Shown here piece by piece: positions 17,660-26,269 of a DNA stretch of 34,053 bases. Position 1 is the stretch's first letter; each line of letters opens with the position of its first letter. Location of the stretch: contig CAIYNU010000058.1 in assembly GCA_903927615.1 (NCBI GenBank), forward strand, positions 1 to 34,053. Reading direction: 5' to 3'. Both the position numbers and the translations under genes were made by a program. The notes under the pieces are model-generated. The model had not been told where the DNA came from and did no database searches. It worked only from the letters and a program-made list of their open reading frames with translations. The DNA is from an uncultured Rhodospirillales bacterium. Lineage in GTDB: Bacteria; Pseudomonadota; Alphaproteobacteria; Azospirillales; Azospirillaceae.

Positions 17660-18388
17660 ATGTTTGACACTCTCCCGAGAAGCCAGGCGGCCCCTGACGG
17701 TTTATCCCTTCCGGTCAGCGCGCGCCGGCTGGAGACGGTCGATGTCTGGATCTTCGATCTCGACAATACGCTTTATTCGTCGGCAAGCAATCTGTTCCCG
17801 GCGATCGAGCGACGAATGGGCGAATTCATTGCCGGTATCTTCGACGTGACTCCCGACGAGGCGCGACGGCGCCAGAAGCGTTTCTTTCGCGAGTACGGGA
17901 CCACATTACGGGGTCTCATGGTCGAACACGCCATCGATCCCCTGGCATTTCTGGATTATGTCCACGCCATTGATCTTTCGTCGATCATGCCCGATCCGGT
18001 GCTGGATCGGGCGCTGGAACGACTGCCGGGGCGCAAGATTGTGTTCACCAACGGGTCGCGCGACCATGCCGGACGGGTGCTGGCGCGCTTGGGGATTACC
18101 CGCCATTTCGAGGCGGTTCAGGACATTATTGCCGCCGGTTTCCTCCCCAAGCCCGACGCCCGGCCTTATGCCCGGCTGGTGCGCTGCTATGACATCGACC
18201 CGGTCCGGGCCTGCATGGTCGAAGACATGGCCGGTAATCTGGCTCCGGCGGCGGCCCTGGGCATGACGACGGTGTGGTTGCGGACCGACTCGGCGTGGGG
18301 TCAACCGGTTCACGGCGACACCGCCTATATTCATCACACGATCGATGATCTGGCGGGCTGGCTGACCGCGTTGGCGGGCGAACCGTAA
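17660..18388 (+). CDS. HAD-superfamily hydrolase, pyrimidine 5'-nucleotidase-like
   Basis: Cytoplasmic HAD phosphatase of 242 residues, similar in layout to the pyrimidine 5'-nucleotidase (Sdt1-like) group. Motif I is FDLDNTLY with the nucleophile and acid/base Asp pair, motif II is FTNGSRDHA, the motif III Lys is in LPKPDARPY, and motif IV is MVEDMAGNL. A helical cap lies between motifs I and II. All catalytic residues are present. The ATG at 17660 is chosen because the family starts shortly before motif I; a GTG at 17606 would add 18 residues of unlikely character. In alphaproteobacteria this gene commonly sits beside dapD, as here, although an opposing STAS gene intervenes. Substrate assignment is by family and position, not by a specific residue. 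Confidence 0.85.
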   Translation: MFDTLPRSQAAPDGLSLPVSARRLETVDVWIFDLDNTLYSSASNLFPAIERRMGEFIAGIFDVTPDEARRRQKRFFREYGTTLRGLMVEHAIDPLAFLDYVHAIDLSSIMPDPVLDRALERLPGRKIVFTNGSRDHAGRVLARLGITRHFEAVQDIIAAGFLPKPDARPYARLVRCYDIDPVRACMVEDMAGNLAPAAALGMTTVWLRTDSAWGQPVHGDTAYIHHTIDDLAGWLTALAGEP

Positions 18389-18404
18389 CCGTCATCGGGC
18401 TCGG

Positions 18405-18710
18405 TTATGGCCTGATCGTGAAAAACTGATTAGTCTTTGTGGTGTAAAAAAGCTTTTTAACTTGGCTGTTGGGGTTTTTAATGATGAACTCTTTCTGCTG
18501 TTTCTTTGCTTCTTCGCCGGCCACGATGAGCATGCCAAGCCCGGTGGAATCGATGAAATCAACCTCGGTCATATCAAAAACCACCCCGGGCGCCGACGAC
18601 CCCTCACAGGCTCGGCTGATTTCCCTAAATTGTAGATGGTCAGAGTAGGATACTTTACCGATCAGAAATATTGTCAACGTCTCGGGCGCCTGATGTGTGA
18701 CATAGTTCAT
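18405..18710 (-). CDS. STAS-domain protein (anti-sigma factor antagonist-like)
   Basis: A single STAS domain of 101 residues, the size of SpoIIAA/RsbV-type antagonists. The conserved core is VVFDMTEVDFIDSTGLGML with the usual phosphorylatable Ser55 after Asp. Such proteins bind and are phosphorylated by a serine kinase/anti-sigma factor, releasing a sigma factor or controlling another output. No kinase or phosphatase partner is in view. The C-terminal half, with KKQQKEFIIKNPNSQVKKL, is Lys/Asn-rich and its DNA is much more AT-rich than the flanking dap genes. The gene points against its neighbours and its stop lies 16 bp from the end of the convergent HAD gene. Ribosome binding site weak (GGA 9 nt upstream). 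Confidence 0.85.
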   Translation of the reverse strand: MNYVTHQAPETLTIFLIGKVSYSDHLQFREISRACEGSSAPGVVFDMTEVDFIDSTGLGMLIVAGEEAKKQQKEFIIKNPNSQVKKLFYTTKTNQFFTIRP

Positions 18711-19033
18711 CGATCAATCCGTCGCAATCTAATCATTTGTTACGCTTGGCGGTGCCGTGGTCTGGCCCTGGTCTGTTGCAGTCGTACGGTCGTGCCGTCG
18801 ACTTCGGGTTATTATTACACTATTTTATGCTGACGGTACGTCAAAATGATGGCGTCGAGTTGCGGTCGAAGGGGCGTGGAGGTCCCGGGTGTCGGCCGTG
18901 GTCGGGGGTCCGGAAGCGCGTTTCCCGCCCCGGCCCGAGTTGACAATGACGGCGTCGGTGGACGATGGTGCGGCGAACCCATCGATCCGTTGAGGTCGAC
19001 CTCCAGACGATCCGATTGCCGGGACTGACCGCC
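18711..19033. other. Divergent intergenic region between STAS gene and dapD
   Basis: A 323-bp gap between the STAS gene (minus) and dapD (plus). The middle (about 18805-18830) is AT-rich and holds possible -10 sequences on both strands. A candidate STAS promoter is listed separately (18817-18844). For dapD no good -35/-10 pair is seen. An in-frame upstream ATG at 18965 would extend DapD by 23 residues without family support. Confidence 0.5.
18817..18844 (-). promoter_or_regulatory. Candidate STAS-gene promoter overlapped by a small dyad
   Basis: On the minus strand TTGACG (18839-18844), 16 bp and TAGTGT (18817-18822) form a modest promoter. The dyad TGACG-GTA-CGTCA (18831-18843) covers most of the -35 element, which would be a natural place for a repressor. 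The leader would be about 100 nt. The -10 is weak, so confidence is low. Confidence 0.3.
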
Positions 19034-19876
19034 ATGAGCCATGCCGAGCTTGAACGAACCATTGATCTTGCCTGGGACCGGCGTGACGGTCTTAACGCGG
19101 CGACCGGGGGGCCGGTGCGGGCAGCGGTGGAGGAGGCGCTGGCGGCGCTGGATGCGGGCCGGCTGCGCGTGGCCGAACCGGTCGGGGACGGCTGGCAGGT
19201 CAATCAATGGCTGAAAAAAGCGGTGCTGTTGTCGTTCCGCCTCAACGACAGCGCGCCGATTGTCGGCGGCCCCGGCGGCAGCGGTTGGTTCGACAAGGTG
19301 CCGTCCAAATTCGCCGGTTGGGACGAGGCGCGGTGGCGCGCCGCCGGTTTCCGGGCGGTCCCCGGGGCCGTGGTGCGGTCCTCGGCCCATATCGCGCCCG
19401 GAGTGGTGTTGATGCCCAGCTTCGTCAATGTGGGCGCGTATGTTGGCGGCGGGACCATGGTCGATACCTGGGCCACCATCGGCTCGTGCGCCCAAATCGG
19501 CCGTAACGTCCACGTCTCGGGGGGGGTGGGAATCGGTGGCGTCCTGGAGCCGTTGCAGGCCGGTCCGGTGATTATTGAAGATGACTGCTTTATCGGCGCC
19601 CGTTCCGAGGTTGCCGAGGGCGTGATCGTCGGCCGTGGTGCCGTCCTGTCCATGGGCGTCTATCTGGGCGCTTCGACCCGGATCATCGACCGCACCACCG
19701 GCGAGGTCTATTATGGCCGGGTGCCCGCCTATTCGGTGGTGGTGCCCGGCGCTTGGCCCGGCCGGCCGTTGCCGGACGGTGCGCCCGGTCCCAGCCTGTA
19801 CTGTGCGGTGATTGTCAAGCGGGTGGACGAACAGACCCGATCCAAGACCTCGATCAACGAACTGTTACGCGATTGA
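19034..19876 (+). CDS. dapD: 2,3,4,5-tetrahydropyridine-2,6-dicarboxylate N-succinyltransferase
   Basis: Adds succinyl from succinyl-CoA to tetrahydrodipicolinate in the succinylase branch of lysine and meso-diaminopimelate synthesis. The 280 residues match the family's usual length. An N-terminal helical domain (about 1-100, with [19 protein letters not shown]) precedes a left-handed beta-helix of hexapeptide repeats (about 108-235, with [20 protein letters not shown] and [15 protein letters not shown]) and the C-terminal [20 protein letters not shown]. The ATG at 19034 gives the typical [14 protein letters not shown] start. It is followed without gap by dapE, whose TTG start overlaps its stop, so the two steps before and after the aminotransferase step are coupled. 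Confidence 0.97.
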   Translation: MSHAELERTIDLAWDRRDGLNAATGGPVRAAVEEALAALDAGRLRVAEPVGDGWQVNQWLKKAVLLSFRLNDSAPIVGGPGGSGWFDKVPSKFAGWDEARWRAAGFRAVPGAVVRSSAHIAPGVVLMPSFVNVGAYVGGGTMVDTWATIGSCAQIGRNVHVSGGVGIGGVLEPLQAGPVIIEDDCFIGARSEVAEGVIVGRGAVLSMGVYLGASTRIIDRTTGEVYYGRVPAYSVVVPGAWPGRPLPDGAPGPSLYCAVIVKRVDEQTRSKTSINELLRD

Positions 19877-21075
19877 CCGCCCTGTCCTGCCAGACGTCGG
19901 CCCAGACCGCCCCCGTCGATCCGGTGGCGCTGGCCCAGGCGCTGATCCGGTGTCCCAGCGTGACGCCGGCCAATGCCGGCGCCCTTGACGTGCTGGCGGC
20001 GGCCCTGACACCGCTCGGCTTCGTCTGCCATCGGGTACCGATTCACGGGCCGGGACCGGAGACGGTGGACAATCTCTATGCCCGTCTGGGGACCGCCGCG
20101 CCCTATTTCTGCTTTGCCGGGCACACCGACGTGGTGGCGCCAGGGGATCCCGGGGCCTGGTCGCAGGATCCGTTCGGCGGCGGGATTCAAGGCGAGGGCG
20201 GCGAGGCCCGGCTGGTCGGTCGGGGGGCGGTGGACATGAAGGGGGCGATTGCCGCCTTTGTGGCGGCGGTTTCGGGTCTGTTGGCCCGAAGCGGGCCGCC
20301 GCAAGGGTCCATCGGCTTGCTGATCACCGGTGACGAGGAAGGGGAGGCGATCAACGGGACGCGCGCCCTGTTGCCCTGGCTGGCCCAACGGGGGGAACGG
20401 CCGGATGTCTGCCTGGTCGGCGAGCCGACCAATCCCCGGCGGCTGGGCGAGGCCATGAAAATTGGCCGGCGCGGCAGCCTCAATGGCCGGCTGGTGGTTC
20501 ACGGGGTCCAGGGCCATGTGGCCTATCCCCATTTGGCCGATAATCCGCTGCCGCGGCTGGTGCGGATGTTGGACTCGCTGATCGATTGCCTGCTGGACGA
20601 AGGCACCGCCCATTTCCCGCCGTCAACGCTGACACTGACGTCCGTTGATGTCGGCAATGCCGTGACCAATCTCAGTCCGGCCATGGCTTCGGCAGCCTTC
20701 AATATCCGGTTTAACCCCCTTCATACCGCCCAATCCCTGGAGGCGTGGTTGCGTCGGCGCTTCGACGCGGTGGGGGGGGCTTACCGGTTGGACCTGACGC
20801 TGGCCGGCGAGGCGTTCCTGACCGAACCCGGGCCGTTCAGTACCCTGGTGGCGGACGCGGTGGCCCGGGTGACCGGTTTACGACCGGACCTGTCGACCAG
20901 CGGCGGGACTTCGGACGCCCGGTTCCTGAAGGATTTGTGTCCGGTGGTGGAATTTGGGCTGGTGGGCGAGACCATGCACAAGGTGGATGAGGCCGTGACT
21001 GTGGCCGATTTGCATCGCCTGACCGAAATATATGGCATGGTGCTGGGCGACTTCTTTGCCGGGAATGGATCCTAA
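19873..21075 (+). CDS. dapE: Succinyl-diaminopimelate desuccinylase
   Basis: Zinc-dependent M20-family hydrolase that splits N-succinyl-LL-diaminopimelate into succinate and LL-diaminopimelate. From the TTG at 19873 it has 400 residues. Metal and catalytic motifs are complete: [12 protein letters not shown] (His84), [14 protein letters not shown] (Asp121), [12 protein letters not shown] (Glu155 base and Glu156 ligand), VGEPTN and the C-terminal His in GETMHKVDE. The start is judged from position: TTG overlaps the dapD stop (TTGA) and no ATG lies before the conserved [17 protein letters not shown]. The open frame continues upstream inside dapD, which is not credible as protein. Translational coupling to dapD is likely. 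Confidence 0.95.
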   Translation: MTALSCQTSAQTAPVDPVALAQALIRCPSVTPANAGALDVLAAALTPLGFVCHRVPIHGPGPETVDNLYARLGTAAPYFCFAGHTDVVAPGDPGAWSQDPFGGGIQGEGGEARLVGRGAVDMKGAIAAFVAAVSGLLARSGPPQGSIGLLITGDEEGEAINGTRALLPWLAQRGERPDVCLVGEPTNPRRLGEAMKIGRRGSLNGRLVVHGVQGHVAYPHLADNPLPRLVRMLDSLIDCLLDEGTAHFPPSTLTLTSVDVGNAVTNLSPAMASAAFNIRFNPLHTAQSLEAWLRRRFDAVGGAYRLDLTLAGEAFLTEPGPFSTLVADAVARVTGLRPDLSTSGGTSDARFLKDLCPVVEFGLVGETMHKVDEAVTVADLHRLTEIYGMVLGDFFAGNGS

Positions 21076-21078
21076 GTC

Positions 21079-21645
21079 ATGCCGACGCTCCGTGAGATGG
21101 CCTACGCGCTGTTCGGCGCTCTGCGACTGGCCCGCTTCGACGCTTCGGGGCTCGACTTCTTCGATCGCAGCAGCGCCGCCGCCCTTCGTTCTTTCGCCGC
21201 CGCCCTGGTGGTCCTGCCGGCCTACGTGTTGCTGGTCCTGGTGCGGCCGGCGACTGACGAGACGGCGGTCTCGTGGCCGACCTTCATGGTGGTCGACGCC
21301 ATCGCCTATGTCGGTAGCTGGACTGCTTACGCCCTGGTGATGGACGAAATCTCGCGCTGGCTGGATCGCGGTGCCCGTTATCCGTTATTTCTCAGCGTCT
21401 ATAATTGGTCTTCGGTGGTGCAGATGATGGTTTATCTGCCGGCGGTGATCATTGCCCAAAGCGGCGTGCTGCCCGCCGATTTAGGCGAAACCGTGGAATT
21501 TGCGGTGACTCTGGCTGTATTGATTTACCAGTGGTTCGTCACGCGGGTGGCGCTTGACGTGCCGGCATTGCCTGCGGCAGGTTTGGTTTTGATAGATATG
21601 CTACTATCAGTGTTGATCTCGGGCAGCGCGGATAGTATGCAATAA
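21079..21645 (+). CDS. Multi-pass membrane protein of unknown function
   Basis: A 188-residue hydrophobic protein starting 3 bp after the dapE stop, so probably co-transcribed with dapD-dapE. Hydrophobic stretches at about 35-55 (AAALVVLPAYVLLVLV), 67-88, 105-128 (SVVQMMVYLPAVIIAQ) and two near the C-terminus (about 133-150 and 160-178) suggest five helices. The layout resembles Yip1-like small membrane proteins that sometimes follow dapE in alphaproteobacteria, but I cannot assign a family with confidence. No catalytic motif is visible. Confidence 0.7.
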   Translation: MPTLREMAYALFGALRLARFDASGLDFFDRSSAAALRSFAAALVVLPAYVLLVLVRPATDETAVSWPTFMVVDAIAYVGSWTAYALVMDEISRWLDRGARYPLFLSVYNWSSVVQMMVYLPAVIIAQSGVLPADLGETVEFAVTLAVLIYQWFVTRVALDVPALPAAGLVLIDMLLSVLISGSADSMQ

Positions 21646-21855
21646 AGGGCTCTTCCGGTGTTGTGCGCGACATTTTTGCCGCTTCATCCGGGGTTGGCCG
21701 TCTTTTTTTTGTGACGTCATGATCGCGGCATAACCGTTAATTTCCGTTCGGGCGCGCTCTATGTTATCAGAGGGGATCGCGGCCTGATGGATGCAGGCCA
21801 TTCTTGCCCGTATCGACGCTCCGGCGTCGAGGGCCTGACAACGTGGAGGAAGACC

Positions 21856-22152
21856 ATGGGGAAACTGGTACGGGTACTTGTTTTGACGTTGAGCCTGTTG
21901 GCGGTGCCGGCGCTTGCCGGTGCGCAGACGTTGCAGGTGTCGTCTAATGACATCATCAACGCTCCAGGTAATTTTATTTCTGATATCCAGAACATGCCGA
22001 CCCAGCAAATCGGCGCCATTGTCGGCGGCGGTGTGATTGTCGGTGTGTTGGCCGATACTCTGCTCGACGGCGGCATCATCACCGTGGTCGGCGTCGTTCT
22101 GGGCGCCGCCATCGGCAATTACTGGTACGAACATCACCACTGGCCGTTCTGA
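21856..22152 (+). CDS. Small exported glycine-zipper protein
   Basis: A 98-residue protein with a clear signal peptide (MGKLVRVLVLTLSLLAVPALAG, cleavage near AGAQ). After a polar segment (about 24-48) a long Gly-rich hydrophobic stretch follows: IGAIVGGGVIVGVLADTLL and ITVVGVVLGAAIGNYWYE, with GxxxG-like spacing as in glycine-zipper membrane segments. The His-rich end reads EHHHWPF. A strong ribosome site GGAGGAAG lies just before the ATG at 21856 and fixes this start over an in-frame one at 21787. The gene stands alone: the upstream 210 bp hold a run of eight T (about 21710) but no clear promoter, and the downstream truA is convergent. Function unknown, probably envelope-associated. Confidence 0.7.
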   Translation: MGKLVRVLVLTLSLLAVPALAGAQTLQVSSNDIINAPGNFISDIQNMPTQQIGAIVGGGVIVGVLADTLLDGGIITVVGVVLGAAIGNYWYEHHHWPF

Positions 22153-22180
22153 GACGAACGCGCCGAGCGCCGCCCGGGGG

Positions 22181-22921
22181 TCAGGGATACGTGACGCCGG
22201 TGAAGTACAGGCCGTCGGGCGGAGCGGTGGGGCCACCGCGCCCGCGGTCGCGGGCTTCCAGGGCGGCCCGCACCATGGGGGCTGACCATTTCCCCATGCC
22301 GACCAGAACCAGGGTGCCGACCATGTTGCGCACCTGATGATGCAGGAACGAACGGGCCGCGGCGGTGATCCGGATGTCCTCGCCGGTGCGTTCGACTCGA
22401 AGGCGGTCGAGGGTCTTGACCGGCGAACCGGCCTGGCACAGGCTGGCCCGGAAGGTGGAGAAATCATGGCGGCCGAGCAGCATTTGGGCGGCCTCGTCCA
22501 TGGCTTCGGCATCCAGCGGCCGCGCCACCTGCCAGGCCCGGCCGTGGTCCAGGGCCAGCGGGGCCCGGCGATTGACGATCCGATACAGATAGCGGCGTCC
22601 AGTGGCCGAAAACCGGGCATGGAAGGCGTCGGTCACGGGTTCGGCGGTCAGCACCGCCACCGGCCACGGCCGGATATGGGCGTTCAGCGCGCCATGAACG
22701 GCGAGGGCCGAGGCGTCTTTTTCCAGATCGAAATGGGCAACCTGGGCCAGGGCATGAACCCCGGCATCGGTACGGCCGGCGCCATGCACCCGAACCTCAA
22801 CGCCGCTGAAGCGGCGGATGGCGTCCTCGAGGGTTTGCTGGACCGACCTGCCATTGTCCTGGCGCTGCCAACCGACAAAGGGCCGTCCGTCATATTCCAG
22901 GGTCAGCTTCCACCGGGTCAT
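22181..22921 (-). CDS. truA: tRNA pseudouridine(38-40) synthase
   Basis: Converts uridine 38-40 in the tRNA anticodon arm to pseudouridine. The 246 residues match the TruA length. They begin [21 protein letters not shown], carry the catalytic Asp52 in [11 protein letters not shown], and include [16 protein letters not shown] and [14 protein letters not shown], all family landmarks. The ATG at 22921 is chosen because the frame upstream belongs to the end of fmt. The gap to fmt is 7 bp, so it is the last gene of def-fmt-truA. It ends 28 bp from the convergent glycine-zipper gene, with no clear terminator between them. Confidence 0.97.
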   Translation of the reverse strand: MTRWKLTLEYDGRPFVGWQRQDNGRSVQQTLEDAIRRFSGVEVRVHGAGRTDAGVHALAQVAHFDLEKDASALAVHGALNAHIRPWPVAVLTAEPVTDAFHARFSATGRRYLYRIVNRRAPLALDHGRAWQVARPLDAEAMDEAAQMLLGRHDFSTFRASLCQAGSPVKTLDRLRVERTGEDIRITAAARSFLHHQVRNMVGTLVLVGMGKWSAPMVRAALEARDRGRGGPTAPPDGLYFTGVTYP

Positions 22922-22928
22922 GGTCACG

Positions 22929-23885
22929 TCACGGCGGGGGTCCAAGGGTAAAACCCTTGGAAGAAAATCCCCGTAAGAACGCCGCGCCATCCACCGCACT
23001 GCGTCCGCTTCGCTGAACCAGGGTCAGCCGCAGGGCGCCGACACCGCAGGCCAGGGTCAGCCGGTCATCTAACACCGTTCCGGGCAACACCGTTCCGGGT
23101 TGGCTGGCGGCGTCCGGCGCCAACGCGGCGGCGAGCACCTTGATCCGCTCTCCGGCCGCCTCGAACCAGACCCCCGGCCACGGATTAAGCGCCCGAACCC
23201 GGCGCTCCAATTCGGCGGCCGGACGGCTCCAGTCGAGCCGCCCTTCGTCCCGCCCCAGCTTGGCGGCATAGGTGACTCCGTCGGCAGGCTGGGGCGTCGG
23301 CACCAGCCGGTTGGCGGCGACGCCGTCCAAAGCCTCGACGATCAGGCGCGCCCCCCGTGCGGCCAGGGCGTCGTGCAGGGCGCTGGCGGTGGTGTCGGCC
23401 TCGATGGCGACGGCTTCGCGCAGCAGCATGGGGCCGGTGTCGAGGCCCTGTTCAATCAGCATGATGGTGATGCCGGTCTGGGTATCGCCGGCGAGCAAAG
23501 CCCGCTGGATCGGCGCGGCGCCGCGCCAGCGGGGCAACAGCGAGGCATGGACATTCAGGCAACCCAGCCGGGGCGCTGCCAGCACCGCAGGCGGCAGGAT
23601 CAGGCCATAGGCAGCGACCACCGCGGCATCCAGGCCCAGGGCCGCGAACTCGGCCTGGACTTCGGGGGGGCGCAGCGAGCGGGGGGTGAAGACCGGGATC
23701 TGTCGCGATTCGGCATGGCGTTGGACCGGCGAAGGCTGGGGCCGATGGCCACGCCCGGCCGGGCGTGGCGGCTGGCAATAGACCGCGACCACCTGATGTC
23801 CGGCGTCGAACAAGGCCGCCAAGCTGGGAACCGCGAAATCAGGGGTCCCCATGAACGCCAGACGCAGCCTTGGTTCAGGTCTCAT
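22929..23885 (-). CDS. fmt: Methionyl-tRNA formyltransferase
   Basis: Formylates initiator Met-tRNA using 10-formyltetrahydrofolate. The 318 residues are of normal size. The N-terminal catalytic domain (about 8-205) has [12 protein letters not shown], the [17 protein letters not shown] motif (Asn111, His113) and Asp149 in QGLDTGP, the catalytic triad seen in this family. A C-terminal OB-like tRNA-binding domain follows (about 210-318, with [13 protein letters not shown]). The ATG at 23885 lies inside the last codons of def (11-bp overlap) and AAGG is 6 nt before it, so synthesis is coupled to def, the enzyme that later removes the formyl group. Confidence 0.97.
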   Translation of the reverse strand: MRPEPRLRLAFMGTPDFAVPSLAALFDAGHQVVAVYCQPPRPAGRGHRPQPSPVQRHAESRQIPVFTPRSLRPPEVQAEFAALGLDAAVVAAYGLILPPAVLAAPRLGCLNVHASLLPRWRGAAPIQRALLAGDTQTGITIMLIEQGLDTGPMLLREAVAIEADTTASALHDALAARGARLIVEALDGVAANRLVPTPQPADGVTYAAKLGRDEGRLDWSRPAAELERRVRALNPWPGVWFEAAGERIKVLAAALAPDAASQPGTVLPGTVLDDRLTLACGVGALRLTLVQRSGRSAVDGAAFLRGFSSKGFTLGPPP

Positions 23886-24393
23886 CTCCCACCTTTTTCC
23901 ACTTCCTCAGCCGACGCAGGATCATGTTACGCTTCAAAAGAGAGATGTGATCGACGAACAAGACACCGTTCAGATGGTCGATTTCGTGTTGAAGGACAGT
24001 GGCCAGCAAGCCGTCGCCCAGAAGGTCCTGGGGTTGGTTGTGGCGATCCAGATAGCGAACCCGGACTGCTCGGGGTCTGACCACGTCGGAATATTGTTCG
24101 GGCAGCGACAGGCACCCTTCGTTGTAGGTGTTCAGGACCTCGTCGGCCCAGACCACCTCGGGATTGGCCAGTCCGATCGGTTGCGGGTCTTCGTCCTTGC
24201 CGGCCACATCGACGACGATGACCCGCTGAAGTACGCCCACCTGGGGTGCGGCCAGGCCGATGCCATTGGCGGCGTACATGGTCTCCAGCATGTCATCCAT
24301 CAGGCCGGCAAGCCGGGGATCGACACCGGTCACCGGGGCAGCCGTTTTCTTCAAGCGGGGATCGGGAGCGATGATCAGGGAAAGGCGTGCCAT
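23875..24393 (-). CDS. def: Peptide deformylase
   Basis: Metal-dependent hydrolase that removes the formyl group from new proteins. The 172 residues contain all three motifs: [10 protein letters not shown] (44-53), EGCLSLP (92-98, Cys94 metal ligand) and QHEIDHLNG (135-143, His136 and His140 ligands, Glu137 catalytic). The C-terminal tail [20 protein letters not shown] is basic. The ATG at 24393 is preferred over a TTG eight codons upstream because the family begins close to [11 protein letters not shown]. First gene of def-fmt-truA, with a good promoter just upstream. Confidence 0.97.
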   Translation of the reverse strand: MARLSLIIAPDPRLKKTAAPVTGVDPRLAGLMDDMLETMYAANGIGLAAPQVGVLQRVIVVDVAGKDEDPQPIGLANPEVVWADEVLNTYNEGCLSLPEQYSDVVRPRAVRVRYLDRHNQPQDLLGDGLLATVLQHEIDHLNGVLFVDHISLLKRNMILRRLRKWKKVGDET

Positions 24394-24426
24394 GGCTTCG
24401 CTGGGGCGGGGGGTCAAATCAGGTTC

Positions 24427-24455
24427 GACATATGGTGCGAATTCGGCGCCGTCAA
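24427..24455 (-). promoter_or_regulatory. Promoter of def-fmt-truA
   Basis: On the minus strand TTGACG (24450-24455), an exact 17-bp spacer and TATGTC (24427-24432) make a good sigma70-type promoter. The start point would be near 24420, about 27 nt before the def ATG at 24393. The remaining 208 bp towards the divergent OmpA-domain gene hold a possible plus-strand -10 (TATAGT near 24527-24532) without a convincing -35. Confidence 0.55.
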
Positions 24456-24663
24456 GACTTCCGGGGGCCGTCGTGAAAAAGCCGTCGGAACGGCATGCAC
24501 TCTTTAATCAGACCCCGGTTGGCCTTATAGTAAATGTGGCGGCATGTCCGATGGCGCCGCGGGCGATCGCCAACCGGTGGTTGGGGGCTGCCTGGGCGCC
24601 AGAGCCATTCGAGACTCCGGGACGGGCCGGCGGGTGCCGCTCCGCCACCGAACGGGGGTTGAA

Positions 24664-25296
24664 ATGCAAGCGGTAAAATCCTTCTTACTGATGTGCGGTG
24701 CCGTTGGGGTTCTCGTCATGGGGGGAGTCGGTACGGCTACCGCCGAGGATGCGACCCCATTGACCAAAAACGCCAGCGAGTGCGATATTTCCACCGCGCT
24801 TGGGATTGCCAAGCCCGAGTGTCAGGCCGTGCCCGTCACTCCGGAACCGGTCTTTAAGTCGCGGGGGCTTCAACTGGGCAATCCGGACCAGATGCAGATG
24901 CCGGAAGCGTCGGCCAAGGAACCGGTTCCGCGTCCTCATGTGGCGCACCAGAGCCATTCTGCGGCGTTCCAGATCAATTTTGAGTTCGGTTCAGCGCGCC
25001 TGACCGGTGATGCGACCGAGATTCTTAACCGCATCGGCGCGGTGCTGACCGCCCCAACCGCGGCGAGTGTGAAGTTCCGCATCACTGGCCATACAGATGG
25101 GGTCGGCTCGGCTAGTCGCAATCTAAAGCTGTCAGAACAGCGGGCAGAGGCGGTGAAGGCGTATCTGATCTCCAATTTCAATATCGACGAAACCCGATTG
25201 GAGTCCATGGGAAAGGGCTCGCGTGAGTTGTTGAACCGGGCGGATCCCGGGGCTGCGGAGAATCGTCGGGTGGAAATCACCAATCTTGGTGGCTGA
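24664..25296 (+). CDS. Periplasmic OmpA/MotB-domain protein
   Basis: A 210-residue exported protein. Residues 1-28 are a signal peptide (MQAVKSFLLMCGAVGVLVM, cleavage near ATAED). A Pro-rich linker follows (about 30-98), and the C-terminal half (about 99-208) is an OmpA-like peptidoglycan-binding domain with FQINFEFGSARLTG, FRITGHTDGVGSASRNLKLS, the conserved Arg in SEQRAEAVKAYL and ENRRVEI at the end. No beta-barrel is present, so it is not a porin and probably anchors something to the cell wall from the periplasm or outer membrane. The ATG at 24664 is preferred over 24544 because the upstream residues would disturb the signal peptide, and a G-run precedes it. Confidence 0.87.
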   Translation: MQAVKSFLLMCGAVGVLVMGGVGTATAEDATPLTKNASECDISTALGIAKPECQAVPVTPEPVFKSRGLQLGNPDQMQMPEASAKEPVPRPHVAHQSHSAAFQINFEFGSARLTGDATEILNRIGAVLTAPTAASVKFRITGHTDGVGSASRNLKLSEQRAEAVKAYLISNFNIDETRLESMGKGSRELLNRADPGAAENRRVEITNLGG

Positions 25297-25722
25297 AACC
25301 GGGACTTTGCGTTGTGGTCGGTAGCGGCTGTTGCGGTTCGGGGCGGGGCCGTGGTTGTCTGCGGCTCTGTTCTGCATCCGCAAGGCGGTTCGCCTTCGGA
25401 GTAGAAAGACCTTGGGGACCTTAAAGCGGGAACGGGTTGTCGGGGCCTGTGGGCCCGGAGCGGGGTGTGGGCACCGCCCGCAATAATCCCTCGGGGTCCC
25501 TGTCCCTGAAAAAAAAACCGGCTGTTGGTGTGGGGAAAGTGATCGGCTGTGACGTCGGTCACCGGTGTGGCGCATGGGATGGCGCCATGATGGTTCAGGG
25601 CCGGGAACCCGCAGGAGATCATCACCCACAGGGGACCATCAAATGAAATGCCAGGCCAAGCTTATTGACGGATCCCGGTACTTCGCCGGGGGCTGTGCCC
25701 GGCCCCGGGGCATTTGACGGCG
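25297..25722. other. 426-bp intergenic region before cpaA
   Basis: No supported gene lies in this stretch. It contains a weak hairpin with GGGCC/GGCCC arms around 25443-25456, a run of nine A (25509-25517) and a 24-codon open frame at 25643-25717 with AGGGGA 8 nt upstream. That frame ends inside the possible TTG start of cpaA and might be a leader peptide. I looked for a Flp pilin (short gene with a hydrophobic ATAIEYGLIA-type segment), which often precedes cpaA, and found none. Longer plus- and minus-strand open frames here have residue patterns typical of antisense or non-coding GC-rich DNA. Confidence 0.5.
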
Positions 25723-26238
25723 ATGGTCGCGACGGACCTTTGTCCGGTGACGCTGTCGGCGCTGTTCGCCGGGGCGATGGTGCTGGCGGCGGTGTGGGAC
25801 GTGGCACGGTTTGAGATTCCCGATACGCTATCGCTGGTGTTGGCGGTGACGGCGGCGGTGATGCTGTCGGCCGCCGGAACGGGGTGGTCGGGCCTGGCGA
25901 GCCATGGTTTGGGCGCACTGGCGGCGTTCGCCTTCGGGGTGCTGATGTTCGCGCTGGGGCAGTGGGGCGGCGGCGATGTCAAACTGATGACGGCGACCTG
26001 CTTGTGGTTGGGTTGGCCCGCCCTGGTCGGGTACGGCTTGGTGGTGGCGGTGGCCGGCGGTGTGTTGGCTGGGGTGGTGCTGGTGTTCCGGCGTCTTGCG
26101 CTGCCGGCGGCCTGGGCGGCGCGGCCGTGGCTGGCGCGCTTGCATCGGGCGGACGAGGGCTTGCCCTACGGCGTCGCATTGGGCCTGGGGGGCCTGATCT
26201 ACCTTCGCCCGGCGGTGGCCTCGGTGCTGGGAGGCTAG
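25723..26238 (+). CDS. cpaA: CpaA-like A24 prepilin peptidase (Tad/Flp pilus)
   Basis: Inner-membrane aspartic peptidase that processes Flp-type prepilins. The 171 residues are mostly hydrophobic with about six helices. Both catalytic aspartates are visible: Asp26 in VWDVARFEIPD and Asp85 in GGGDVKLM, the A24 GxGD signature. It lacks the N-methylating domain of larger PilD enzymes, as usual for CpaA/TadV. The start could also be a TTG at 25714, three codons earlier. It is followed by cpaB 31 bp on, and probably by the cyclase-like gene in the same transcript. No pilin, secretin or ATPase gene of the Tad system is in view, so the rest must be elsewhere if functional. Confidence 0.88.
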   Translation: MVATDLCPVTLSALFAGAMVLAAVWDVARFEIPDTLSLVLAVTAAVMLSAAGTGWSGLASHGLGALAAFAFGVLMFALGQWGGGDVKLMTATCLWLGWPALVGYGLVVAVAGGVLAGVVLVFRRLALPAAWAARPWLARLHRADEGLPYGVALGLGGLIYLRPAVASVLGG

Positions 26239-26269
26239 ACGGGATCGGGAGACAAGGGAGGGGATCATC

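Noticed and set aside
18445-18460. AAAAAGCTTTTT palindrome as a terminator between HAD and STAS genes
   Set aside because: It lies within the STAS coding sequence (Lys-Lys-Leu codons) and has an all-A/T stem too weak to terminate.
25643-25717. 24-codon open frame as a real gene
   Set aside because: No similarity or conservation can be shown; kept only as a possible leader in the findings.
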